From assembly GCF_001590685.1 (NCBI RefSeq), contig NZ_CP014616.1, positions 1,673,001 to 1,737,000 of the forward strand: a stretch of DNA of 64,000 nt, written 5' to 3'. This DNA is from Sporosarcina psychrophila (GTDB taxonomy: Bacteria; Bacillota; Bacilli; Bacillales_A; Planococcaceae). A model generated the notes under the pieces. The model saw nothing but the letters and a program-made list of their open reading frames with translations. It was not told the DNA's origin and did not search any database. Positions 43,885-51,547 of the stretch are shown piece by piece; within the stretch, counting starts at the first letter, position 1; every line of letters starts with the position of its first letter. The translations under genes and the position numbers were made by a program.

Positions 43885-44307
43885 ATGTCTAAAATTACAT
43901 GGGAAATTATAGTGCCTGAGCCACATGAGCCAAAGTATAAGAAGACAGTTGCTCGAGTGTTTGATGGTACGACTACTCGGGAGCATTTGTTTAGTCGTGA
44001 TATGTTAGAAGTGGCTGTTGAAGATCAATTGCTATGGTTGTATATGAAAAAGAAACATGAGGGATTAGGCAACTACAGACAAGATGAGCCACGCATCATT
44101 CAACGACTTGACAACATCAAGCACACAGCCGAAACACGTCCTCGAGTAGTTAAGAACGGAATCGAATTGGTCACCATTATTGATAAAGATGGCTGCATAA
44201 TTTCTGTTAGTGAAGATGCTTTACTCAGTGGTAGGCATTCAAGAGCAACCATCGTAAATAGGAAACGAAAGCTGATGATGAAACTTATAGAAGGAAATTT
44301 GTTATAA
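43885..44307 (+). CDS. Hypothetical protein, 140 aa
   Basis: Starts MSKITWEIIVPEPHEPKYKK. There is no strong ribosome site upstream (GGGAACAAAATC). Residues 75-140 carry a basic helical part (ATIVNRKRKLMMKLIEGN). No family recognised. Plus-strand late-type run leading to the terminase gene. Confidence 0.55.
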   Translation: MSKITWEIIVPEPHEPKYKKTVARVFDGTTTREHLFSRDMLEVAVEDQLLWLYMKKKHEGLGNYRQDEPRIIQRLDNIKHTAETRPRVVKNGIELVTIIDKDGCIISVSEDALLSGRHSRATIVNRKRKLMMKLIEGNLL

Positions 44308-44324
44308 AAGCGAGGACGATTAAC

Positions 44325-44588
44325 ATGGTTGATATAGCCGATGATAAGCCACTCATTGATGATGATAGTGAAGCACTTGAATCGTCCATTCATATGTGGA
44401 AGTGGTACCAATACAACGGACATGAACCTGATTGGCTATGTTACAGCACTGGCTACACACGGACTAATGAAGTCGGTAAGTATGATTACAACACTGGACT
44501 GCTCGTTGAAGCTGAACCATTGTCACATGAAGCTCTATTGATATGGGATGAGATAGATAAGCAACTGACTGAATCAAAGGTACATTAG
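44325..44588 (+). CDS. Hypothetical protein, 87 aa
   Basis: ATG after a GCGAGGACG site. Acidic start MVDIADDKPLIDDDSEALES, then a Trp/Tyr-rich centre (HMWKWYQYNGHEPDWLCYST). No family recognised. Stop codon lies just before the cos-like patch. Confidence 0.55.
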   Translation: MVDIADDKPLIDDDSEALESSIHMWKWYQYNGHEPDWLCYSTGYTRTNEVGKYDYNTGLLVEAEPLSHEALLIWDEIDKQLTESKVH

Positions 44589-44671
44589 ACCCTCCCCCTA
44601 GGTAGGCGTTTTTATCCTGAGTAGGGTACGGAAGGACAACGGGTGGTCAGCGCCAGGAAAAAGTTTTTCCT
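44589..44671 (+). other. Cos-like GC-rich patch upstream of small terminase
   Basis: CCCTCCCCCTAGGTAGGCG, GTAGGGTACGGAAGG, GGGTGGTCAGCGCC, and the palindrome AGGAAAAA-G-TTTTTCCT (44655-44671) are clustered in AT-rich DNA with no gene. In cos-type phages and satellites, GC-rich C-run/G-run patches of this kind just before terS mark the packaging site. Inference from position and composition only. Confidence 0.4.
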
Positions 44672-44729
44672 ATAACTAAGAATTTTTGACAATGCCGTAA
44701 ATCACAATGGCTAAATATTAAATAAATCG

Positions 44730-44766
44730 ACATCAGTAATGGCTATTTTGCCTGCTGGTGTTTTTT
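44730..44766 (+). terminator. Terminator or attenuator before terS
   Basis: ACATCAG-taat-GGC / GCC-tg-CTGGTGT with T6, only 22 bp before the terS start codon; it would stop read-through from upstream genes. Confidence 0.75.
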
Positions 44767-44787
44767 ATTGGAAAGGAAGTAATCAAC

Positions 44788-45291
44788 ATGGCTCGACCAA
44801 CTAAATCTGTTAATCAAATGACGATGAATATGACTAAAGATGAACGTGAAACACGATTAGAAGCTGAAGCAATAGTACAAGCAATGGCACCAAAAAAACC
44901 AAAGCCTTTTTCATCACTATCAAAAGATGAAAAGAAAATATTTAATAAACTTGTCAAGCTGAATGACACATTCAACGAAGCAGATTCTGCCTCCTTATCA
45001 ATACTTGCTAGAAGTCAATTCCGCTACAACGCACTAAGTGACGCACTGAACGATTTAAACCCGTTAGATGAACGAACTGTATCACTTGAGCGGAGAATAC
45101 ACGCTTACGACAAAGCCATCGTTCAGCACATGAGCCTGTTATGTATTCCATTGAGTCACCGATTGCGGTTAGCAAACGACATGGCAAAAGTAGAAATCGA
45201 ACGAAAAAAAATGAAGCAAATGAACGGACAATCTATAAAAGCGGTCAATCCATTATTAGCATTGTTAAATGATGATGATGACGATGAATAA
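44788..45291 (+). CDS. terS: Phage terminase small subunit, P27 family
   Basis: 167 aa from ATG 44788, with AAAGGAAG upstream; a longer frame from 44758 has no site. The core KPFSSLSKDEKKIFNKLVKL, FNEADSASLSILARSQFRYN and the helical YDKAIVQHMSLLCIPLSHRL follow the P27 small-terminase pattern (start of packaging, DNA recognition). C-terminus is acidic (LLNDDDDDE). The large terminase that should follow is missing: the next gene is a capsid gene. TerS without TerL is a hallmark of phage satellites that redirect helper packaging. Confidence 0.82.
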   Translation: MARPTKSVNQMTMNMTKDERETRLEAEAIVQAMAPKKPKPFSSLSKDEKKIFNKLVKLNDTFNEADSASLSILARSQFRYNALSDALNDLNPLDERTVSLERRIHAYDKAIVQHMSLLCIPLSHRLRLANDMAKVEIERKKMKQMNGQSIKAVNPLLALLNDDDDDE

Positions 45292-45336
45292 ATCAGCAGA
45301 AAACTAAAACTCAATATAGGTACAAGCAATACTCAT

Positions 45337-45377
45337 GCTCGATCTTTGGAATTCACTTTCCGAGGTCGGGCTTTTTT
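45337..45377 (+). terminator. terS terminator
   Basis: GCTCGATCT / AGGTCGGGC 9-bp stem with G-T pairs, then T6. Confidence 0.7.
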
Positions 45378-45421
45378 AATGCGAAAAAACAAAAAAAACA
45401 ATCGAAAAGGCGGAATTTATT

Positions 45422-46303
45422 ATGGCAGATACAAAAAATACAGGTGTAATAATTGAAACACTACCAATTAAAGACGTAATTATTCAAGGTTTTACAGGCA
45501 CTTCAAAATCTAATTTCATTAATAAATTGAATATTATTGACGGAAACCAAAGTAAAATTATACCAGTAGGAAGTTATGTCGACAAAGGAGCTTCCAGCAT
45601 TATTCCCGAAAAAGGAAATGCCAATGTGCGGAGATTGAAATTTGATGGCGTCACTGTAAAACCAAAACGATTCGCTGAAGCGATTGAATTATCCGTAGAC
45701 TTTGAAGATGAAAGTGCAGTTGATGTTATTGAATTTGTTAAAAAAATGGCATTCAACCGTATTTTACATGGATTAGAATCTCAAATGATGGTTTACGGAT
45801 ATCAAAATTCTGATACACAAGCAGTAAAAGATGTTAGTTTTGAACGACTTTTTCCAAGCGCAAACCAGCCAATATCAACAAAGTCTGGAGAGCCCCTGAG
45901 CTACAAAGATGTGTTATTTGCATATCGACAAATGAGTCTAATGGGGAAAACAAAAGATGCTTTTTGGTTAATCGGAGGAGAAGCAGGATTTAGTGTTTTA
46001 GATGCTCAAAGCAATGAAAGACTAAGCTTCGATAACATTCCCGAAGGTGCAGATGCTACATTGCTTGGATTACCTGTGTATTTGATAAGTTCATTTATGT
46101 ACAATGACGGCACTCACGCTGCTTTCGCAATAGCACATCCAGACGCTTATGCTTTGTCATTGAGCGATGTTAAAGTCATTAAACCAAGACTTGACACTGA
46201 ACAAGCAATGAAAGCAAAACAAGTTTACATTGTTGAATTATGGGCTGATGGCAAAGTAACCGATTTACAATCTAAACGTGCCTATAGCTTTGCACCAAAT
46301 TGA
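45422..46303 (+). CDS. HK97-type phage major capsid protein
   Basis: 293 aa, ATG after AAAAGGCGGA. The HK97-fold capsid pattern is seen from about residue 50: PVGSYVDKGASSIIPEKGNA, VKPKRFAEAIELSVDFEDES (E-loop to spine helix transition), LHGLESQMMVYG, then GLPVYLISSFM and the C-terminal strand region. The usual N-terminal delta/scaffold domain is absent, and no protease, portal or connector gene is near. A satellite with its own capsid gene, or a leftover of a prophage. Flanked by two terminators, so transcribed on its own. Confidence 0.82.
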   Translation: MADTKNTGVIIETLPIKDVIIQGFTGTSKSNFINKLNIIDGNQSKIIPVGSYVDKGASSIIPEKGNANVRRLKFDGVTVKPKRFAEAIELSVDFEDESAVDVIEFVKKMAFNRILHGLESQMMVYGYQNSDTQAVKDVSFERLFPSANQPISTKSGEPLSYKDVLFAYRQMSLMGKTKDAFWLIGGEAGFSVLDAQSNERLSFDNIPEGADATLLGLPVYLISSFMYNDGTHAAFAIAHPDAYALSLSDVKVIKPRLDTEQAMKAKQVYIVELWADGKVTDLQSKRAYSFAPN

Positions 46304-46318
46304 TCTTAATCACATTGT

Positions 46319-46350
46319 CGGAGTGCCTTAATCGGTGCTCCGTTTTTTTT
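46319..46350 (+). terminator. Capsid gene terminator
   Basis: CGGAGTGCC / GGTGCTCCG with T8. Confidence 0.88.
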
Positions 46351-46477
46351 CGTTTATATACATAGTCAATAAAATGAGAATTTTATTCACTGATAATTGT
46401 CCGACATTATTTTTCCAGTGATATAATCAAATCAATATACTAGGTTTTCATTAAATAGATCAATGGAGGGAGATATT

Positions 46478-47320
46478 ATGTCGTTTCTTTTAGGGACAAT
46501 ACCAACAGCTGTTACAACGTACCTATCTAATCAGTGGGATACCTTTATCTCAAATTTTGCTTTGTTTGCTGCATTAGGTGTTGCATTTTACTTTATTTTT
46601 CAAAAAGCCGTTGAACATCGATTCCAGAGCCGATTAACTAAACTTAAGGGAGAGGTAGATGAGGATTTAATCTCCTTAAAGGGGGACGTTGACCATGACG
46701 TACAATCTAAAATAGAAGATTTAAGAAGTACTCAACAAAATAAATTGGAGTCTTTAAAACTTGAACATCAAAAGATGTTATTAAACTTTGAGACATTCAA
46801 TAGTAAACAAAATGAACGATACCCACAACTGTATTTCTTAACCGAGCAAGCATTAGGATATATTACATATTTAAGAGGATTTCAAAGTTTTCCCACTTTT
46901 GAAAACGCAGCTATAGAAGACGTAAAAACCTATTGTGAAGTAATGGAAATGAATACAGGAGACAAAAATAGAATTGTTTCTTTATGGGAACAAGAAAAAG
47001 ATAAAGCAATTTCAGAAATACACAGACTTAAAAAAGTCATTGACTACAATAGAGCTGAAGTTAAATGGTATGACGCTAGCGATTATCTAATTTATAATGA
47101 GTTATATTTTTCTGATGAGGTCACCGATCATTCAAGAAAATTGTTAGACCTAATGTACGAATATTGGTTAAATTTAAATCCAGTTTATCATATGCCAATT
47201 TTCGCGACTGACAGAGAAATTAGAAACGACAACTCCGATACAAAACAACAAATAAATGAACAAAGAAAAGTATGGAAAGCCATTATGAAAAAGGAAGTTT
47301 CTGTATCACCGACAGCATAA
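46478..47320 (+). CDS. Membrane-anchored coiled-coil protein, 280 aa
   Basis: ATG 46478, 7 bp after GGAGGGAG; preceded by a TATAAT-like -10 at 46422. One transmembrane helix (ISNFALFAALGVAFYFIFQ, about residues 27-45), a long charged coiled coil (about 50-110, with KGEVDEDLISLKGDVDHDVQ) and a helical C-terminal domain of 170 residues containing EQALGYITYLRGF. No family recognised. The layout is that of the 167-aa protein at 34825. A stand-alone gene behind the capsid gene is a typical place for a moron-type immunity gene; this is inference. Confidence 0.7.
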   Translation: MSFLLGTIPTAVTTYLSNQWDTFISNFALFAALGVAFYFIFQKAVEHRFQSRLTKLKGEVDEDLISLKGDVDHDVQSKIEDLRSTQQNKLESLKLEHQKMLLNFETFNSKQNERYPQLYFLTEQALGYITYLRGFQSFPTFENAAIEDVKTYCEVMEMNTGDKNRIVSLWEQEKDKAISEIHRLKKVIDYNRAEVKWYDASDYLIYNELYFSDEVTDHSRKLLDLMYEYWLNLNPVYHMPIFATDREIRNDNSDTKQQINEQRKVWKAIMKKEVSVSPTA

Positions 47321-47431
47321 GCTTTAGATGCCGTAAAGCCCTACTTGGTCCTTTTTTTATAATAAAATATTGATTTTAGTTGCTTTTACAATTTCAAACT
47401 TCACAATATATTAAGGGTGAGGTGAATCGGA

Positions 47432-47671
47432 ATGAGAAAGAAAGACCATCCATTATATTCAACATGGAAAAACATTAAAGCAAGATGTTACGTCAAAAGC
47501 AGCTCAAAATATAAATATTATAGTGTCCAATAAAAACAATGCTATGCTGAAAAACACGGTCATTATATGATGATTGATTATCGTGAACATGACTGGCATA
47601 TGTCAGTTGAACGGTTCAAAGATCAATTCGATGAATTTCTCGATAAAGTAAAAAAGGTGAGATTGAAGTAG
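47432..47671 (+). pseudogene. AP2/HNH-type homing nuclease remnant with in-frame stop
   Basis: One frame from ATG 47432 to TAG 47671, broken by a single TAA after 33 codons. The first part, KDHPLYSTWKNIKARCYVKS then SKYKYY, matches the start of small HNH-AP2 homing nucleases (HPLYxTWxxMxxRCY); the later FKDQFDEFLDKVKK matches their W-x-x-x-F-x-x-F-x-x-D part. The GGxGI-type centre is lost. Leader TGAGGTGAATCGGAATG is nearly that of the intact HNH gene at 47948. Confidence 0.65.
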
Positions 47672-47693
47672 CTTAATCGCTACTTCTTTTTTT
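47668..47693 (+). terminator. Terminator
   Basis: GTAGC-ttaatc-GCTAC with TTCTTTTTTT. The following 47694-47947 is AT-rich and I see no gene in it. Confidence 0.75.
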
Positions 47694-47947
47694 GTGGCAA
47701 CTTACAGATGGTAAAATTTAAGTTTTATGTCTAATCTACATACTTTCTGCCTCGCAAGACCTCCAGCTAAATTCCTTCTATATATATAGATTTGATATAT
47801 TTTACATATATCAAATACATAGAAACTCCTGTTCGTTGAATATTAATATTCAAGATTAAGGATTTTGAATAATATTAATAAACTTTCTTCTTGTTTCGCC
47901 ATGACATCTGAAAAAAATTCAATACAATGGCACTGAGGTGAGTCGGA

Positions 47948-48469
47948 ATGGAAATTGAGATTTGGAAAGAAATTGAGGGATTTGCTGATTATGAAGTTAG
48001 CAATTTAGGAAGAGTAAAAAGCTATAAACTTGGAAAACAGGGTGCAATATTAATACCTCGTAGGCATAAAAAAAGGAATCAATATTGGTTAGTTTATCTG
48101 TTAGGCAATGATGGAAAATATCGCTTTATGAAAGTGCATCGTTTAGTTGCGTTGGCTTTTTGTCCTCAGCTCATTGACTGTAATATTGTGAATCACATTG
48201 ACGGAGATAAACTAAACAACGTAGCAACGAATTTAGAATGGACTACAAAAGGTGGCAACAATCGTCATGCTTATGAAAGTGGTTTGCGTAAAGGACCTGT
48301 AATAAAGTATAGGAAAGTAGCTAAAATATTGAGTGATAAAACTGAAATAATTTATCCTTCTGTAAAACAAGCTTCAAGAGAAAATAACATTAGCGATACT
48401 TCTATTAGACGTGCTTGTAATGGAGTTATGAAAACAGCTGCAGGATCTGAATGGAAATTTGTTGATTAA
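47948..48469 (+). CDS. NUMOD4-HNH homing endonuclease, 173 aa
   Basis: N-terminal NUMOD4 motif EIWKEIEGFADYEVSNLGRV, HNH-3 core FMKVHRLVALAFCP, IVNHIDGDKLNNVATNLEWT and NRHAYESGLRKG, then a C-terminal NUMOD1-type DNA-binding part (YPSVKQASRENNISDTSIRR). Free-standing homing nucleases of this kind spread between phages. All key residues are present, so it may be active. It is the last gene before the right attachment copy. Confidence 0.9.
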   Translation: MEIEIWKEIEGFADYEVSNLGRVKSYKLGKQGAILIPRRHKKRNQYWLVYLLGNDGKYRFMKVHRLVALAFCPQLIDCNIVNHIDGDKLNNVATNLEWTTKGGNNRHAYESGLRKGPVIKYRKVAKILSDKTEIIYPSVKQASRENNISDTSIRRACNGVMKTAAGSEWKFVD

Positions 48470-48604
48470 TTGCTAAGTCGTCTCTTATAATGACGAAGGA
48501 AGTTGATTTCGAACTAAGAAGGCTCAATGTTAGAATCCCATAATCGCTACAAACGTTGGTACTGTTGGCGTGCAGACGACTTATCTATTTACAAAAGTTT
48601 ACAT

Positions 48605-48633
48605 GGTCGGGGGTTCGAATCCCTTCTGGGACA
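48605..48633 (+). repeat. attR-like copy of the tRNA-Arg 3' end
   Basis: GGTCGGGGGTTCGAATCCC followed by TTCTGGGACA, identical to the tRNA T arm and acceptor end except for one C-to-T change (28 of 29). Marks the right end of the satellite-like element. Confidence 0.88.
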
Positions 48634-48660
48634 TAATGTAATAAAAATAGTTTGAATAAA

Positions 48661-48703
48661 AACACCTGAAACATTGTTAATTCAATGTTTCAGGTGTTTT
48701 TTA
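48661..48703. terminator. Strong hairpin terminator
   Basis: Perfect 16-bp stem AACACCTGAAACATTG / CAATGTTTCAGGTGTT and T-rich tail, just outside the attachment copy. The following 48704-49064 holds no gene that I can support. Confidence 0.85.
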
Positions 48704-49064
48704 TTTGCTGAGAGCCTGGTTGAATTTGATTGTTTTGAACAGTAACTACGCGGATTTCTCACACGACAATTGATTAGCGCGTTTCGACACTATGCTTTTG
48801 AAAGAAATATCGATTGATATGTTGTTTATAAAGTTGGAATTTAGAAGTCAGATTTCGTTCATCTTTTTTTTACACAAAAGGAATAGTGACATCAGTTGCC
48901 GACAAAAACGAAATTGATGTGTCTGTGTTTATTGTCCACAAACCGTTGAATACTATTAGTTTGACCCTAAACGATTTGATAAGTCATAAGCTTGTGAGTA
49001 GAGGCACCGAAGAATAATCAGGCCCACAACGTAAAGTTTGCAAATGATTATCATGAGGTTCCTA

Positions 49065-49172
49065 GTGTTTAGCTAAGCCGTCGGTCGGGTGACGAATCCC
49101 TCCTTGGGCATTAAAAAAAGATGTATGAATGACATCAAATCAGTCTTTTTAGTAAGTAGGGTAAAAGAACAG
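49065..49172 (+). repeat. Left direct repeat with decayed tRNA-Arg end
   Basis: Contains GTCGGTCGGGTGACGAATCC and CTCCTTGGGCA (49080-49110), a degraded tRNA-Arg 3' part, plus 60 bp of further sequence shared with 62057-62160. Confidence 0.8.
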
Positions 49173-49173
49173 G

Positions 49174-49284
49174 ATACCAACTGTACTGTATTTATCTCCA
49201 TTTGCAAACGATTTGCCGGAAGAGGGTCGTGCAGTTGCTGTAGCTTGGAGAGATAAATTCTTAGAACTTGTAGATAGAGAATAA
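49174..49284 (+). pseudogene. C-terminal fragment of an unknown gene
   Basis: Open from right after the direct repeat to TAA 49284, no start codon: IPTVLYLSPFANDLPEEGRA then VAVAWRDKFLELVDRE. The amino-acid pattern is protein-like and it ends before a strong terminator, so it looks like a gene tail cut by the repeat. Family not recognised. Confidence 0.35.
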
Positions 49285-49303
49285 AATCTGATCATAAATA
49301 AAA

Positions 49304-49337
49304 AGTGGACGCAAGTTTTTTATAACTTGCGTCCACT
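49304..49337. terminator. Hairpin terminator
   Basis: Perfect 14-bp stem AGTGGACGCAAGTT / AACTTGCGTCCACT; T tract on the minus strand. Confidence 0.75.
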
Positions 49338-49496
49338 GCTATTTAATAAGCAATAAAACATCAACAGTTGTAATATAGATATTTCCATCTATTTCAACTG
49401 TTTTCACTATATTTCTCTTCAAGAAAATTATGCCGCGCTCCTCAACTACTGTTTATTCTTTTTTAAAATGAATTGACCACTCTAAAAAGAATGTGT

Positions 49497-49522
49497 TACT
49501 GTGTATATGAGTATAAACAGTA
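49497..49522 (+). promoter_or_regulatory. Candidate GntR operator of the ABC cassette
   Basis: Dyad TACTGT (49497-49502) ... ACAGTA (49517-49522) with inner ATA/TAT, between a TTGACC -35-like site (49473) and the first gene. YtrA-type GntR regulators bind such inverted repeats over the promoter of their own operon. Confidence 0.5.
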
Positions 49523-49548
49523 TAACAGTTAAGGAAGGGTGTTTATAT

Positions 49549-50271
49549 ATGAATGAATGGAAAGAAGCATACAGGCTCGCAGCTTTTGAAATAAAGGCTT
49601 CAATAAAAAGCTTTCTACTGATCTTGATTTTCTATATTGTGATGAGCCTGATTTTCATGCTGTCGTTCGATGTTTACCTGGAAGGCGAATTCAAATTCTT
49701 TGATTTTATGTTCATGCTGATTTTCTTCATGTTTCCGGCCTGGATGAAAGGTAAGGAATTCCAGATGCAGAAGATGGATGGGGATTTATGGACAGCGCCC
49801 TCAATTATCATGTTGCAGCAGCTGCCGATCTCCAAAAACATCATCGTCAAAAGCCGCTTCATCATTCATGCATTCTGTTCATTTCCGTTCCAGTTGGTTC
49901 TGTTCATCGCGATGCCGCTGATGTCGGAGAATTTCCGGGACATGATGACGCCTATCGCTTACATCGCATTCCTGCTGATTTGGCTGGGTTTATCGATTTC
50001 AGTCGGCTTTATCATGGCGGCGAGCGAAGCGGGAGGAAATTTCAATACGAGTACCATCGTAAAATCGTTTATTTACTTGGTGATTGGCGCCGTTGCACTT
50101 TATTTCATGTTCCCGCTTTTATCAGAGAACGGCTTTATCCACTGGACGATGTCGCTTGCAACTGAATGGACACTGCTGTCAGTCATCGTGGCTATTGTCT
50201 TGAGCATTGCGGGCTGTAAATACTGGCAAGCGGATATGAGAAAAACCATTAAGAAAACGGAATATCTGTGA
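49549..50271 (+). CDS. ABC-2 type membrane protein, 240 aa
   Basis: ATG 49549 after AAGGAAGGGTG; an upstream ATG in frame (49507) has no site. Six hydrophobic segments at about residues 20-40, 50-67, 100-122, 128-150, 165-185 and 200-222; N-terminal NEWKEAYRLAAFEIKASIKS is cytoplasmic. Probable permease for the ATPase encoded two genes on. First gene of a five-gene cassette with a GntR regulator, as in YtrA-type exporters. Codons here are richer in G/C at third positions than in the island genes around it. Confidence 0.75.
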   Translation: MNEWKEAYRLAAFEIKASIKSFLLILIFYIVMSLIFMLSFDVYLEGEFKFFDFMFMLIFFMFPAWMKGKEFQMQKMDGDLWTAPSIIMLQQLPISKNIIVKSRFIIHAFCSFPFQLVLFIAMPLMSENFRDMMTPIAYIAFLLIWLGLSISVGFIMAASEAGGNFNTSTIVKSFIYLVIGAVALYFMFPLLSENGFIHWTMSLATEWTLLSVIVAIVLSIAGCKYWQADMRKTIKKTEYL

Positions 50272-50286
50272 GAGGGGGGCTGGACT

Positions 50287-50676
50287 TTGCTGCCGATACG
50301 CTTATCCAAAGATTCTCGTGAACCGATTTATCACCAGATTGAAAAGCAGCTGAAAGCACTGATTGCAGGAGGCCATTTACCTGCAGGAACGCCGCTTCCA
50401 TCAATCAGGGTGCTGTCGAAAGACCTGGAGATTAGCGTCATCACGATACGTCGCGCCTATCAGGACCTGGAGTCACAGGGCTTCATCGAAACAGTCCATG
50501 GCAAAGGGACTTTTGTCGCGGAAATACAGAACTCCATGAAACAGGAAACGATGACGGCTTCCGTCCAAACGGAATTCGAACGGGCCATCCGCAACGCGAT
50601 GGATTACGACTATACTGTCGATGAAATCAAAACGGTTTTTGAAGAGACTTTAGAAAAACTCGCGAAAGGGGAATGA
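50287..50676 (+). CDS. GntR family regulator, YtrA type
   Basis: 129 aa, TTG start 50287 after a G-rich site. Winged-helix GntR domain: REPIYHQIEKQLKALIAGGH, PSIRVLSKDLEISVITIRRA, YQDLESQGFIETVHGKGTFV, plus a short C-terminal helical tail typical of the YtrA subfamily, which has no large ligand domain. Likely represses this cassette by binding the dyad at 49497-49522. Overlaps the next gene by the ATGA at 50673. Confidence 0.88.
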   Translation: MLPIRLSKDSREPIYHQIEKQLKALIAGGHLPAGTPLPSIRVLSKDLEISVITIRRAYQDLESQGFIETVHGKGTFVAEIQNSMKQETMTASVQTEFERAIRNAMDYDYTVDEIKTVFEETLEKLAKGE

Positions 50677-50678
50677 CA

Positions 50679-51524
50679 ATGCAGCCATGGATTGAAATAA
50701 AAGACGCGAATAAAAAGATTGATGATTTTCAGCTCGGGCCTGTCAGTCTAGCGATTGAGCCGGGGACCATCACGGCGCTGGTCGGCAATAACGGCTCTGG
50801 CAAAAGCACCTTGCTGAAGCTGATCATGAATCTGGCGAATCTGGACGGAGGAGGGATCAGGGTCTTTGGTAAATCGGTCGACGGGAAAGACGAAAGCTGG
50901 AAAAGGCATGTCACGTACCAACCGCAAAACGCTGTTGGCTGGAACGCCTATACAGGAGAGGACCTGAAAAGGCTGATTGCCCCTTTATATACGAAATGGG
51001 ATGAGAAGCTTTTTGAACGCATGATCCAGCTACTCAACATCCCGCTCGATAAGCGTTTCGGCAAATTATCGCCAGGTCTCCAGCAGAAGCTGAGCCTGTC
51101 GCTCGCATTGCCGCGGAATACTGATATCCTGATTCTCGATGAACCTACCGTGTCACTCGACATCCCATCAAAAAAACAATTCATGGATTTGCTTGTCGAG
51201 TGGATGGAAAAGGAGGACCGTGCTGTCATCCTGACAACTCATCAGCCGGAGGATCTTCAGAAACTGGCGGATTACTTGTTTCTGATGAAGGACGGGCAGG
51301 CGGTCGGCCGGTATGAGAAAGACATGCTCGCTGCCGGATTCCGCCGCTATTGGCTCAAAGAAATGCCGGCGGTGCGAGTACCGGGTGAGCTTTCCCGTTC
51401 CGGAAACGAGCTGATATCAGATAATCCTGACACAACGGAACAGTATTTCACGCAACACGAACACAGTGTCATTGACGTCAAAGCCTTGGAACTGGAAGAA
51501 ATCATCAGCCTTCTGCTGAAGTAG
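50679..51524 (+). CDS. ABC transporter ATP-binding protein (YtrB-like)
   Basis: 281 aa from ATG 50679, 7 bp after AAAGGGG; the ATG at 50673 touches that site. Walker A ALVGNNGSGKSTLL, Q-loop TYQPQ, an ABC signature region KLSPGLQQKLSLSLAL (degenerate LSPGLQQ) and Walker B ILILDEPTVSLD, H-loop TTHQ. C-terminal 70 residues are extra. Works with the 49549 membrane protein; substrate not evident, though YtrA-type systems in Bacilli often respond to cell-wall antibiotics. Confidence 0.88.
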   Translation: MQPWIEIKDANKKIDDFQLGPVSLAIEPGTITALVGNNGSGKSTLLKLIMNLANLDGGGIRVFGKSVDGKDESWKRHVTYQPQNAVGWNAYTGEDLKRLIAPLYTKWDEKLFERMIQLLNIPLDKRFGKLSPGLQQKLSLSLALPRNTDILILDEPTVSLDIPSKKQFMDLLVEWMEKEDRAVILTTHQPEDLQKLADYLFLMKDGQAVGRYEKDMLAAGFRRYWLKEMPAVRVPGELSRSGNELISDNPDTTEQYFTQHEHSVIDVKALELEEIISLLLK

Positions 51525-51547
51525 AGAACTAAGAGAGGATGAGAGAA

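Larger units (their letters stand above)
31973..48633. mobile_element. Degraded phage satellite or prophage remnant at tRNA-Arg
   Basis: Left limit: decayed full-length tRNA-Arg copy (31973-32046). Right limit: 29-bp copy of the tRNA 3' end with one mismatch (48605-48633). Contents: frameshifted tyrosine integrase next to the left end, Bro-N protein, small unknown genes, candidate replication protein, cos-like patch, small terminase and major capsid protein, HNH/GIY-YIG nucleases, AbiV. Large terminase, portal, protease and tail genes are absent. The missing packaging and tail genes favour a satellite or a heavily deleted prophage. Confidence 0.8.

Noticed and set aside
44325..44588. Large terminase or portal candidate near terS
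   Set aside because: All genes around terS are under 150 aa and lack Walker motifs.
31973..48633. Complete, inducible prophage
   Set aside because: No large terminase, portal, protease, tail or lysis genes can be found and the integrase is frameshifted.
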